A stretch of DNA of 9,068 nucleotides from an uncultured Anaerolineales bacterium (GCA_913040765.1 CAJWIA010000046.1:1-9068), one strand, 5' to 3'. Positions 1 to 6,688 are shown, counted from the stretch's first letter. Numbers and translations: made by a program. The notes: generated by a model not told the origin, from the sequence alone.

Positions 1-747
1 TCTATTTGGTATACACTTGAATTAAACCCAAATGAACTAATTGACAATTACAGAAATGTGCCGCCTTCAAATACTGATCCAATAGACTTATTGCATAGAG
101 ACGCATGGAGTCCCGTAGACTATTTTGGGCGTCAGCACCAAACTATGATTCTAGTAATGGAAACAGGGGCTTATCATAGTAACGTGGTTCGTACCATGGA
201 ATGGTGGATGCACTCTGAATTTCATGCAATTCAAAATAGAGATTATGCTGACGATGTGCGAACCATTAGCTTTTCTAGCATTACTTCTCCTGGGCGTGAT
301 GTCGTGCCGGAGTTTCGGTTAGGCGTTTTTCTTGGAGAAGATATAGTGCTGCGGGGCTACGATGCTAATCCTCCCCCAGGCCTAGTAAGACCAGGTAATA
401 TATTGAATTTGTCGATACAATGGGAAGCTCTACAGGATATTAGTCAAAGATATACTATTGGCACATATTTGATGAGTCCACAAGGTACTATTGAGTTACA
501 AAATGATAGCGAGCCTGTAGGTGGTTTTTGGCCTACACAACAGTGGAATGCAGGAGATGTGATACGTCACAATGTTGCATTTGTTCTTCCTGACGATTTG
601 CCGCCCGGGCATTATGCGGTATGGGCGGTCATGTATTCTACTGGAGACGGTTATAGGCTACCAGTAAGTGACGAAACTGCTACTGCAATTCGGGATCATG
701 TAGAACTCTATACTATAGAGGTTGCACGCATAGGGATAGGAGGCTAA
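1..747 (+). CDS. C-terminal part of a probable membrane glycosyltransferase: extracytoplasmic beta-sandwich domain (5' truncated)
   Basis: The frame is open from base 1 through the TAA at 745-747, so the gene begins upstream of the window; an in-frame GTG at 58 is probably just an internal valine. About 248 residues are visible, with no transmembrane helix. The first ~100 residues (Trp/Tyr-rich, near 'IWYTLEL' and 'VVRTMEWWM') resemble the end of an extracytoplasmic region. Residues ~105-245 form an all-beta domain: 'LRGYD' near 117-121, 'RPG' near 130-132, a 'QWEAL' strand, 'PPGHYAVWAVMYSTGDGYRLPV', then a final beta strand. From memory, this pattern (RPGd.l.l.l.W.al ... LPpG.Y.l..glYd..tg.RLPv) is typical of the C-terminal domain of Chloroflexota GT-C (GT39/PMT-like) membrane proteins. 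The glycosyltransferase assignment is inferred, because the catalytic half is outside the window. The gene ends tail-to-tail on gmhB with a 4-bp overlap. Confidence 0.6.
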   Translation, partial: SIWYTLELNPNELIDNYRNVPPSNTDPIDLLHRDAWSPVDYFGRQHQTMILVMETGAYHSNVVRTMEWWMHSEFHAIQNRDYADDVRTISFSSITSPGRDVVPEFRLGVFLGEDIVLRGYDANPPPGLVRPGNILNLSIQWEALQDISQRYTIGTYLMSPQGTIELQNDSEPVGGFWPTQQWNAGDVIRHNVAFVLPDDLPPGHYAVWAVMYSTGDGYRLPVSDETATAIRDHVELYTIEVARIGIGG

Positions 748-1322
748 GTATTACCGAGAACATACTCGGCCGCGTCATAAAGGTCTTTCACAAATGGAAT
801 GTGGGCCAATGTGTTGTTCTCTAAATGATATGCTTGTTCGGCACCGCGTCCGGTAGAGACCAATATGGGATTTACTTTGGCAGCGACAGCGGCTTCAATA
901 TCGGTAATGGCATCACCAATGAGCCAAGATTTTTCTAAATCGAGGTTAAGATCTGTGGCTGCTTGTATTAGCATTCCAGGTTTTGGTTTTCTGCAGGTAC
1001 AATGTGTTTTAGGATGATGTGGGCAAACATATACTCCGTCAATAACGCCGCTCGTGGATTGAATTTTGCCCAAAATAAACTGATTAATTTGTTGAGCAAT
1101 TTCTGGAGTTATCAATTTGCGCCCGATAGCAGACTGGTTGGTAACAATTACTATGGCATATTCAGATTTTGTCAATTTAGCAATAGCTTGCAGAGATCGA
1201 GGAATAATATGCACGTTCTCTATAGATTGTACGTAGTTATTTAAGTTGCGATTAATGACACCATCTCGATCTAGAAACACAGCTTTTCTTACTTCACTAT
1301 AAGGGTTTGGCAATTTGACCAT
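744..1322 (-). CDS. gmhB: D-glycero-D-manno-heptose 1,7-bisphosphate 7-phosphatase (HAD-IIIA family)
   Basis: This 192-residue cytoplasmic HAD phosphatase would remove the 7-phosphate from D,D-heptose 1,7-bisphosphate in nucleotide-heptose synthesis. Motif I is 'FLDRDGVIN' with nucleophile D18 and acid/base D20. Motif II is 'VTNQSAIGR' (T61, N62, Q63). The zinc loop has C100, H102, C108 and C110 ('CPHHP...HCTCRKPKPG'), the signature that separates GmhB from other small HAD phosphatases, with K112 as motif III. Motif IV is 'IGDAITDI' (D137, D141). Length is normal for the family. ATG at 1322 is the only ATG, GTG or TTG start after an in-frame stop 13-15 bases upstream; no Shine-Dalgarno sequence is visible. 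It is transcribed away from the epimerase across 22 bp and lies opposite gmhA, its pathway partner. Histidinol-phosphate phosphatase is the main alternative, but gmhA nearby favours heptose. Confidence 0.88.
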   Translation of the reverse strand: MVKLPNPYSEVRKAVFLDRDGVINRNLNNYVQSIENVHIIPRSLQAIAKLTKSEYAIVIVTNQSAIGRKLITPEIAQQINQFILGKIQSTSGVIDGVYVCPHHPKTHCTCRKPKPGMLIQAATDLNLDLEKSWLIGDAITDIEAAVAAKVNPILVSTGRGAEQAYHLENNTLAHIPFVKDLYDAAEYVLGNT

Positions 1323-1344
1323 TTCAATAGTATTCTAACATGTC

Positions 1345-2466
1345 ATGACAACAAATATACTAGTGACGGGAGGAGCGGGTTTTATTGGTTCGCACACGAT
1401 TGACTTGCTATTAGAGCATGGTTACAAAGTGCGGATACTGGATAATCTTGCTTCACCAGTACATATTGATGGCAATTTGCCAGACTATATCTCTACTGAC
1501 GTTGATTTTGTGCAGGGAGATGTCAGGGACAAAGATGCTTGGGAATCAGCACTTGATAACATTGACTCAGTGTTTCACTTAGCTGCCTATCAGGATTACT
1601 TACCAGATTTCTCGACTTTTTTTCATGTGAACACTGTGGGGACTGCTCTATTGTACGAAACTATAGTTGAGCAAGGCTTATCGATTAGCAAAGTAGTACT
1701 TGCTTCCTCTCAGGCAATATACGGTGAAGGAAAATATGAGTGTGAATTGCATGGCTTCCAGTATCCGCCTTCTCGATCTGAACAGCAACTAGAAGAAAAG
1801 CAGTGGGACCCGCTGTGTCCTGTGTGTGAAGGCAAATTGGATTTGCTGGACACTAGTGAAATGCATGTAAATCCCCATAATTCTTATGCTATGAGCAAGT
1901 ACACGCAGGAAATGATGGGCATGGTGCTTGGTCGTCGTTATAATATTCCTACTGTTGGAATGCGTTACTCAATTGTACAAGGTGCTCGTCAGTCCTTCAG
2001 GAATGCATATTCTGGAGTGCTTAGAATTTTTGCTATGCAGGCTCTCGCTGGTGGACCACTTACAGCATATGAAGATGGAGACCAGATAAGAGATTATGTA
2101 AATGTGATAGATGTAGCTCGTGCTAATATGATGGTTCTCGAAGATGTACGAGCGGATTTTCGATCATTTAATGTGGGTGGTGGAAGAAAAGTGACTGTCA
2201 ATGAATTTGGTAATATTATGGCTGAGACGGTTGGCGCACCTGATATTAAAGTTGTGTCTGAAGGGGAGTATAGGTTTGGCGATACTCGTCACATCGTATC
2301 AGATATTAGTCAGATAGGTGATATAGGATGGGTTCCACAAGGCACGGTAGAAATGAGCGTTCAAGAGTATCTGGAGTGGGCACAAAAACAATCGGATTTT
2401 GGAGACTACGCTACGTCTGCTAGGAGCGAAATGCGTGCCCTTGGAACGGTTAGGGGAGGTAGGTAG
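1345..2466 (+). CDS. Extended SDR NAD-dependent sugar-nucleotide epimerase/dehydratase with Cys/His insert
   Basis: This 373-residue extended short-chain dehydrogenase would act on an NDP-sugar in the cytoplasm. The N-terminal Rossmann motif is 'TGGAGFIGSH' (G9, G12, G15), with D33 ending beta-2 for NAD binding. 'GDVRD' is near 58-62 and 'HLAAYQD' near 78-84. Catalytic residues are S121/S122 ('LASSQAIYGEG') and Y181/K185 ('NSYAMSKY'). Between the serine and the tyrosine lies a ~40-residue insert with C133, H136, C158 and C161, a likely structural zinc site. From memory, the same 'YxCxxHG...CPxC' insert occurs in proteins annotated dTDP-L-rhamnose 4-epimerase, so that is one candidate activity; given gmhA and gmhB next door, epimerisation or dehydration of an NDP-heptose is another. 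Substrate is unassigned. The start has no visible Shine-Dalgarno and sits in a 10-bp palindrome. It is the first gene of a run with gmhA and a GT2. Confidence 0.85.
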   Translation: MTTNILVTGGAGFIGSHTIDLLLEHGYKVRILDNLASPVHIDGNLPDYISTDVDFVQGDVRDKDAWESALDNIDSVFHLAAYQDYLPDFSTFFHVNTVGTALLYETIVEQGLSISKVVLASSQAIYGEGKYECELHGFQYPPSRSEQQLEEKQWDPLCPVCEGKLDLLDTSEMHVNPHNSYAMSKYTQEMMGMVLGRRYNIPTVGMRYSIVQGARQSFRNAYSGVLRIFAMQALAGGPLTAYEDGDQIRDYVNVIDVARANMMVLEDVRADFRSFNVGGGRKVTVNEFGNIMAETVGAPDIKVVSEGEYRFGDTRHIVSDISQIGDIGWVPQGTVEMSVQEYLEWAQKQSDFGDYATSARSEMRALGTVRGGR

Positions 2467-2520
2467 AGCTTAGATATAGCGGGATCATTAGTGCACAAAT
2501 TCTAGTACAAAGGTGAAATT

Positions 2521-3090
2521 ATGACTTATGTAGATGACTACATTACCGATTTAGAGAATACTCTGAAAGCCGTTTCACGGTCTGAAATACAAGCAGTGGT
2601 TGATTGTCTGTTTGACGCATTGTTTGAAGATCGCCAGGTGTTTATTGTTGGTAATGGTGGAAGTGCTTCAACTGCTTCTCATATGATGAATGATTTGTCT
2701 AAACTTACTATAAGGTCTGGCCAACCTAGATATAGAGCTATAGCATTGACAGATAATATGCCTTTGATTACTGCCTGGGGCAATGATGTTTCTTATGATT
2801 CGGTTTTTGTCGAACCATTGCGTAACCTCATGAGACCAGCTGACATATTAGTCGCAATATCTACTAGTGGAAATTCCAGTAATATTTTAAGTGCGGTTAC
2901 ATGCGCACATGAAGAGTTTTCGGGTACTGTGATTGCTATTACTGGTAATCAAGGCGGTGTTCTCGCTGATGTATCTGATTTGGTGGTTCGGATTCCTAGT
3001 GAGCATATCGGTCATCAGGAGGATGGTCACCTGATAGTGAATCATGTAGTTTGCAATGCACTTGCGGAGAGGATTGGTGAGCTAGAATGA
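2521..3090 (+). CDS. gmhA: D-sedoheptulose-7-phosphate isomerase (SIS domain)
   Basis: This 189-residue cytoplasmic SIS-domain isomerase would convert sedoheptulose 7-phosphate to D-glycero-D-manno-heptose 7-phosphate, the first step of nucleotide-heptose synthesis. 'VGNGGSASTASHMMNDLSK' (residues 43-61) is the GmhA phosphate loop; H54 and D58 occupy the positions of the metal-binding His and Glu of E. coli GmhA. 'AISTSGNSSNIL' (113-123) is the second SIS phosphate-binding loop. Near the C-terminus 'QEDGHLIVNH' (166-175) supplies E167, H170 and H175, matching the Q/E-x2-H-x4-H pattern of the family's active site. Length matches GmhA. The start is supported by AAGGTGA at 2510-2516, five bases before the ATG. 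It lies 54 bp after the epimerase and overlaps the next gene as ATGA. DiaA-like SIS proteins are related, but gmhB nearby supports this call. Confidence 0.87.
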   Translation: MTYVDDYITDLENTLKAVSRSEIQAVVDCLFDALFEDRQVFIVGNGGSASTASHMMNDLSKLTIRSGQPRYRAIALTDNMPLITAWGNDVSYDSVFVEPLRNLMRPADILVAISTSGNSSNILSAVTCAHEEFSGTVIAITGNQGGVLADVSDLVVRIPSEHIGHQEDGHLIVNHVVCNALAERIGELE

Positions 3091-3821
3091 ATCAACAGTT
3101 GGCATTTGATGTTCAACTTTCAGTTATAGTGCCAGCATATAATGAAGAAGATCGTATCGCATCCGGAATAAGGCAAATTTTAGAGTTTCTCCAGTCTAAA
3201 CAAAAGCATACTTGGGAATTAATTGTTGTTGATGATGGAAGCGAAGACAATACTTGTCACATAATAGACGCTATAATATCTGGAGATAATCGTGCCCGCT
3301 TAATCCGTTACAGCCCAAATCGTGGCAAAGGCTTTGCTGTACGTACTGGTGTTTTGGATGCGACAGGTGAATGGATTGTTTTTCTTGATGCTGATCTTTC
3401 AACTCCAGTAGAGGAAATTTACAATGCTATTAAACTTCTAGAGCGAGGAGCTGATTTGGTCGTGGGAACGCGTGCTCATCGAGATTCCTGTATAGAGGTC
3501 GAGCCGAGTTTGTTTCGTCGCATAGCCTCATATGTATTTGACCTTGTACGAATTCAAATAGTAGGTCTTTCTGAGTTTTCTGATACACAATGTGGATTCA
3601 AGGCTGCTCGTGGACAGTCCGTGGTGCCCCTATATCAGTGTGCAATTATAGAACGCTTTATGTTTGATGTCGAAATATTATTTTTGGCTCAACAGTCAGG
3701 CTTAAATATAGAGGAGTTGCCAATAATCTGGCGAGACTCACCTGGGAGTACTGTTCGTTTATGGCCAGGTGTATACGAGATGTTCCGTGACCTATTTATG
3801 ATTCGCAAAGTACACAGCTAA
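3087..3821 (+). CDS. Family 2 glycosyltransferase, DPM/ALG5-like (polyprenyl-phosphate glycosyltransferase type)
   Basis: This 244-residue GT-A enzyme would transfer a sugar from a nucleotide donor, probably to a polyprenyl-phosphate carrier at the inner face of the membrane. It opens with 'LSVIVPAYNEEDRI' (11-24). 'VVDDGSEDNT' gives donor-binding D49/D50; 'RGKGFAVRTG' (79-88) is the typical basic loop; 'FLDADLSTP' gives the DxD-type metal site D101/D103. 'FSDTQCGFKAARG' (164-175) closely resembles the conserved D-TQCGFK segment of ALG5 (dolichyl-phosphate beta-glucosyltransferase) and its bacterial relatives. There are no clear transmembrane helices, unlike eukaryotic ALG5 or GtrB-type proteins. 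The start overlaps the gmhA stop by 4 bp, with GGTGAG at 3076-3081 as ribosome site, so the two are almost certainly cotranslated. A role in moving heptose or another sugar onto a lipid carrier is inferred from context. Confidence 0.82.
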   Translation: MNQQLAFDVQLSVIVPAYNEEDRIASGIRQILEFLQSKQKHTWELIVVDDGSEDNTCHIIDAIISGDNRARLIRYSPNRGKGFAVRTGVLDATGEWIVFLDADLSTPVEEIYNAIKLLERGADLVVGTRAHRDSCIEVEPSLFRRIASYVFDLVRIQIVGLSEFSDTQCGFKAARGQSVVPLYQCAIIERFMFDVEILFLAQQSGLNIEELPIIWRDSPGSTVRLWPGVYEMFRDLFMIRKVHS

Positions 3822-3830
3822 AATTTTAGC
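3817..3830. repeat. 14-bp perfect palindrome over the GT2 stop codon
   Basis: GCTAAAATTTTAGC reads the same on both strands and includes the TAA stop of the preceding gene. It has no loop and no downstream T run on either strand, so it is not a normal intrinsic terminator. It lies in the 162-bp gap between two convergent genes (3822-3983), which holds no other recognisable element. It could be chance in AT-rich DNA or a protein-binding site. Confidence 0.35.
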
Positions 3831-3983
3831 GATAGAAGTGCCATTGATTGTCCATTAGTATATGCATTGTTGCATTGGTCGCATTAGGTGTTATTTAGCC
3901 AATATGTCAACAAGAGTGCTTCGTCAATATTCTTGCTTTGTGCCAAATGCACTGCTCCTAATAGGGTATTTCATATAATTTGA

Positions 3984-4661
3984 CTATGGAGTTGGCGTGA
4001 CTGTAGGAGTGTTAGTATTGGGAATTAAATCTGTAGCTGTTGGTGTGGGTGTACTACTAACTGTAGGTGTTACTGTAGCTGTCAGTGTTGGCGTCATTGT
4101 AAGTGTCGATTCATCTGGTGACGGTGTCATAGTAGGTGTATAAGTCGAAGAAGGTGTGTTGCTAGGTAGTGGTGTTACCGTATTGTTTTCGGTTGGTGCA
4201 ATTGTCTGACTTGCTGTTGCAGTTGGTGTGAGGCTTGGGGTTGGCGTATACGTGCTGGTAGATGTGGGCGATACAGTATTGCTGGCTGTAGGAGTGATAG
4301 TAGATGTTGGTGTTGGAGTATTGCTAGTGGTTGGAGTAGCAGTCTGAGTTTCAATTGGTATTATTGTGTTAGTAACAACAGTTGTAGTACTTATCAATAT
4401 AATAGTTTCAGCAGCAGTTGCTACTTTAATCATTTCAGATGTAGGCGATATTGATTTTTGAGTTGGAGTTGTCCGAGGCAATATAGTGCTTACTTTTGGT
4501 GGTATTTCAGATGGTAAAAGTGTATTTTCGTCTGCATTATTGTTAGGTGTAATTTGTAGTATAGCAAATCCCAAAATGTACAGCGGAACAGTAAGTATTA
4601 TCAGAGTTACAAAGAATGTGTGGCGCTTTTGTCTTCGTTTTGATTGTGAGGGTGTTTCCAT
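3984..4661 (-). CDS. Membrane-anchored Thr/Pro-rich stalk protein without a recognisable head domain
   Basis: This encodes 225 residues of unknown function. Residues 1-14 are basic ('SQSKRRQKRH'), and ~15-36 are one hydrophobic segment ('FFVTLIILTVPLYILGFAIL'), so it is a likely uncleaved signal anchor with the rest outside the cell. Residues ~60-103 are Thr/Ile-rich. Residues ~104-225 are a degenerate TPT/TPTPT tract that runs to the last codon (...TVTPTP), with no Cys and no catalytic domain. Such tracts usually act as flexible, possibly O-glycosylated wall or surface spacers. ATG at 4661 is chosen because the basic-plus-hydrophobic anchor starts there and a strong promoter at 4715-4743 gives it a leader of about 45 bases. 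An in-frame TTG at 4706 would lie almost at the transcription start. The frame downstream of the stop does not continue into a domain, so I see no simple nonsense truncation. Function is not assignable. Confidence 0.72.
   Translation of the reverse strand: METPSQSKRRQKRHTFFVTLIILTVPLYILGFAILQITPNNNADENTLLPSEIPPKVSTILPRTTPTQKSISPTSEMIKVATAAETIILISTTTVVTNTIIPIETQTATPTTSNTPTPTSTITPTASNTVSPTSTSTYTPTPSLTPTATASQTIAPTENNTVTPLPSNTPSSTYTPTMTPSPDESTLTMTPTLTATVTPTVSSTPTPTATDLIPNTNTPTVTPTP
3987..4352 (-). repeat. Degenerate Thr/Pro-coding low-complexity tract
   Basis: Read on the minus strand, this stretch encodes repeated TPT, TPTPT and SNTPT units; on the plus strand it appears as recurring GTTGG, GTAGG and GGTGT words. 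The units are not identical at DNA level and use varied Thr and Pro codons, so it is an old, diverged protein repeat rather than a recent tandem expansion. It may still vary in length between strains. Confidence 0.7.
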
Positions 4662-4714
4662 GTTATTGCAGAAAATTAATAGGCATTGTTTTGTATGGCA
4701 CACCAAGCAAGCTC

Positions 4715-4743
4715 ATAATAGCAGCCTAGCGTATAAGCGTCAA
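4715..4743 (-). promoter_or_regulatory. Sigma70-type promoter for the Thr/Pro stalk gene
   Basis: On the minus strand, TTGACG (4743-4738) is followed by a 17-base spacer and TATTAT (4720-4715). The spacer ends TGC, which gives an extended -10. The start would fall near 4708, about 47 bases ahead of the ATG at 4661. Five of six bases match consensus in each hexamer. It faces away from the CslA-like synthase gene. Confidence 0.6.
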
Positions 4744-4786
4744 TTTGTGTGGGTTGTTCTGCAACTATGATTACTGTTGGATGTAC

Positions 4787-4795
4787 TGATATGAT
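4787..4795 (+). promoter_or_regulatory. Possible extended -10 promoter for the CslA-like synthase
   Basis: TGA followed by TATGAT (4790-4795) is an extended -10 with five of six matches. The -35 region at the right distance (ATGATT, 4767-4772) is poor. The start would be near 4802, leaving a leader of about 39 bases before the ATG at 4841. This is a moderate to weak call, made mainly because the gene must have its own promoter in this divergent gap. Confidence 0.38.
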
Positions 4796-4840
4796 ACTGT
4801 TTGTTCTGTAGGATTTTCTAAGTTTACAAAGGTTGGTTTT

Positions 4841-6322
4841 ATGCTACTAACAAATATTTCACATGCCATTTTTGTGATATCAGCATCTTTATTAGCCATG
4901 TACGGATTAAATATGTTGATGCTTACTGCATTTTTTGTGCGCAGATATAGAGTCAAACCAGTTGCACATTTTCCGGAAAAATGGCCGGATGTTACAGTGC
5001 AACTTCCAGTGTTCAATGAGATTCAAGTAGTGCGTAGATTGATACACGCTGTGGCTAATTTGGATTATCCGATCGAGAGTTTATCTATTCAAGTGTTGGA
5101 TGATTCGACTGATGAAACTACTGATGTAGTGAAAAAATTGGTCGCCTCATACAAAGAAAAAGGATTGAACATAGAATGTTATCATCGATTTGATCGTGTT
5201 GGCAATAAAGCAGGAGCGCTAGCAAGAGGTTTACTGCAAGCTAAAGGTGAGTTCATTGCAATCTTCGATGCGGATTTTGTGCCGCCACCGAATTATCTCA
5301 AGAAGACCATTCCATATTTTGTGTTCCGCAAAGTGGGTATGGTGCAAACACGCTGGGGCCATCTGAACGCTCTTGATAATCCGCTTACACGTGCCCAGGC
5401 AATAGCGCTGGATGGGCACTTAGTGGTAGAGCAGGTAGCTCGCAGTCGTAACAATCTTTGTTTTAACTTCAACGGTTCTTCCGGGATATGGCGTAAAGCA
5501 TGTATTGTAAGTTCTGGGGGTTGGCAAAGCGATACTATTGCAGAAGACCTGGACCTTTCTTATCGGGCTCAGATGGCAGGTTGGGAATTCAGATACGTGT
5601 CAGATGTTATATCGCCAGCGGAAATCCCTGGTGGAATACATGCATTTAAGAGACAACAGTTTAGATGGGTGAAAGGTTCAGTACAATGTCTACTGAAGCA
5701 TGCAATTAGACTGGTTGGTTTTACGGAATTTTCTATCTGGAAGCGTATTCAGGCTATCATGCATTTGGGTGGCTATCTAATGCATCCGATGATGCTTTGC
5801 TTTCTTGTATTTAGCATACCATGCATGTTGTATACAAATGTAAATAATGTTTTGCCTCAATGGCTTGGTATTGCTGGTCTTGGACCACCAGTGTTATATG
5901 CTATTGCGCAGGTGACGGCATATCGTAAAGGATTAACGAGGTTTATATGGTTTCCAGTCTTGATGTTATTGGGACTAGGAGTTGCTGTAAACAATACTAG
6001 GGCAGTGTTTGAGGCTATTTTTCGATATAAACCTAATGAGTTCTTACGTACTCCGAAGAATAGTGGATTATCTGTTTCTATATATGACTTGTATGCAAAT
6101 AAAAACGACAAAATAGTATGGCTAGAATTCTTTTTTGCAGTCTACGCCGGGGCATCATTCCTGCTTTCTACTCAACGTATACCAGCCTTAGCACCATTTT
6201 TGGCTTTGTTTGCACTAGGGTTTGTTTTGGTGGGACTTACTGGATTGTTGGAAACAAATCGTGCTTCGAGATTTGTAGAAACATGGAAATCAGAACCAGC
6301 AATTCTAGATCAGGACATGTGA
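4841..6322 (+). CDS. CslA-like processive family 2 glycosyltransferase (cellulose/mannan synthase-like), membrane
   Basis: This 493-residue integral membrane enzyme probably polymerises a beta-linked polysaccharide and passes it across the membrane. It has one N-terminal helix (~8-32), a GT-A domain (~50-290) and about four or five C-terminal helices (~305-332, 343-360, 368-386, 425-443, 447-470). Motifs: 'VQLPVFNE' (53-60), 'VLDDSTDET' with D87/D88, 'GNKAGAL' (121-127), 'FDADFVPP' with D143/D145, 'NGSSGIWRK' (211-219), 'IAEDLDLSYRAQMAGW' with E235/D236, and the processive 'QQFRW' (272-276). The wording of these motifs is closer to plant CslA/CslC and bacterial homologues than to BcsA, which has a PilZ domain absent here. 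Mannan or glucan product is therefore plausible but not determinable. The ATG follows AAAGG at 4828-4832. It lies divergent from the stalk gene and upstream of a two-helix protein and a deacetylase. Confidence 0.85.
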   Translation: MLLTNISHAIFVISASLLAMYGLNMLMLTAFFVRRYRVKPVAHFPEKWPDVTVQLPVFNEIQVVRRLIHAVANLDYPIESLSIQVLDDSTDETTDVVKKLVASYKEKGLNIECYHRFDRVGNKAGALARGLLQAKGEFIAIFDADFVPPPNYLKKTIPYFVFRKVGMVQTRWGHLNALDNPLTRAQAIALDGHLVVEQVARSRNNLCFNFNGSSGIWRKACIVSSGGWQSDTIAEDLDLSYRAQMAGWEFRYVSDVISPAEIPGGIHAFKRQQFRWVKGSVQCLLKHAIRLVGFTEFSIWKRIQAIMHLGGYLMHPMMLCFLVFSIPCMLYTNVNNVLPQWLGIAGLGPPVLYAIAQVTAYRKGLTRFIWFPVLMLLGLGVAVNNTRAVFEAIFRYKPNEFLRTPKNSGLSVSIYDLYANKNDKIVWLEFFFAVYAGASFLLSTQRIPALAPFLALFALGFVLVGLTGLLETNRASRFVETWKSEPAILDQDM

Positions 6323-6366
6323 GCAACATGACAATGTATGGTTTTGTCTATTAATTTCCGAGATGC

Positions 6367-6395
6367 TTGACTATAATCTGTCTATAAACTACAAT
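6367..6395 (+). promoter_or_regulatory. Near-consensus sigma70 promoter for the small membrane protein
   Basis: TTGACT (6367-6372), a 17-base spacer, then TACAAT (6390-6395): five of six matches in both hexamers at ideal spacing. The start near 6402 would leave a leader of about 29 bases that includes the AGGAGG site. It is the best plus-strand promoter in the window and isolates the small gene from the synthase upstream. Confidence 0.65.
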
Positions 6396-6419
6396 TTCAA
6401 TGTATTTGATATTGTAGTT

Positions 6420-6425
6420 AGGAGG
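6420..6425 (+). promoter_or_regulatory. Strong Shine-Dalgarno site AGGAGG
   Basis: AGGAGG ends five bases before the ATG at 6431. It is the only full consensus ribosome site in the window and fixes the start of the 76-residue protein. Several neighbouring genes show no Shine-Dalgarno sequence, so this gene appears built for efficient translation. Confidence 0.8.
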
Positions 6426-6430
6426 CGAGA

Positions 6431-6661
6431 ATGGTAGCAAAACGTGTAGTAGTTTGGGTTATTTCTATTGCAGTAGGTATGGCTGCAGGTTACGCTACAG
6501 TAGCTGCTTTTGGTACTTCGGTGAATCGCTATGCAGTTGATTTGAATTTTGGCATGCTTGATTTTCTTATCAACAATTTCACTTTTCTATGTCTATCTTA
6601 TGCTGCTCTTCTATGGATTTGGCTTGATTATTTCTTAGGTACAGAGATGATGCCTGAGTAA
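6431..6661 (+). CDS. Small two-helix membrane protein of unknown function
   Basis: This encodes 76 residues with a short basic start (MVAKR), a first hydrophobic helix (~7-28, Gly/Ala/Val-rich), a ~20-residue loop containing 'SVNRYAVDLNFG', a second helix (~47-68, 'FLCLSYAALLWIWLDYF') and an acidic tail ending 'GTEMMPE'. The likely topology is both termini inside. I do not recognise a named family, though small proteins of this shape with a C-terminal 'WLDYFL.TE' motif seem familiar from Chloroflexota. It is clearly real: near-consensus promoter, AGGAGG site and a terminator directly after. Its place between a polysaccharide synthase and a deacetylase, and its size and topology, recall IcaD/PgaD, the small partner of a GT2 synthase. 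That parallel rests on architecture only, and independent transcription argues for a separate, perhaps more abundant, product. Confidence 0.8.
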   Translation: MVAKRVVVWVISIAVGMAAGYATVAAFGTSVNRYAVDLNFGMLDFLINNFTFLCLSYAALLWIWLDYFLGTEMMPE

Positions 6662-6688
6662 GAGCAATTTATGTATATATTGCATAAT

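Noticed and set aside
1002..1244. Plus-strand open frame of 80 codons opposite gmhB
   Set aside because: Antisense to the well-conserved GmhB zinc and HAD motifs, with no family resemblance.
1307..1336. TTGGCA-N18-TATTCT as promoter of the epimerase
   Set aside because: Spacing and -10 are only fair and it would give an essentially leaderless transcript; possible but not strong enough to list.
3817..3830. GCTAAAATTTTAGC as a terminator
   Set aside because: A self-complementary sequence with no loop and no T run after it on either strand; kept only as a palindrome.
4662..4706. N-terminal extension of the stalk protein from an in-frame TTG at 4706
   Set aside because: It would place 15 residues ahead of the basic signal-anchor start, and the predicted transcription start lies at about 4708, leaving almost no leader. 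ATG 4661 fits better.
4486..4770. Plus-strand open frame of 94 codons opposite the stalk gene
   Set aside because: It is antisense to the Thr/Pro protein, lacks a ribosome site, and encodes no recognisable domain; it arises from the biased base composition.
5857..6111. Minus-strand open frame of 84 codons opposite the synthase membrane helices
   Set aside because: Shadow of the CslA-like gene; no start signals or domain.
6664..6683. Inverted repeat GCAAT/ATTGC between the small gene and its terminator
   Set aside because: Only five paired bases around a ten-base AT-rich interior; too weak to call as a hairpin or operator.
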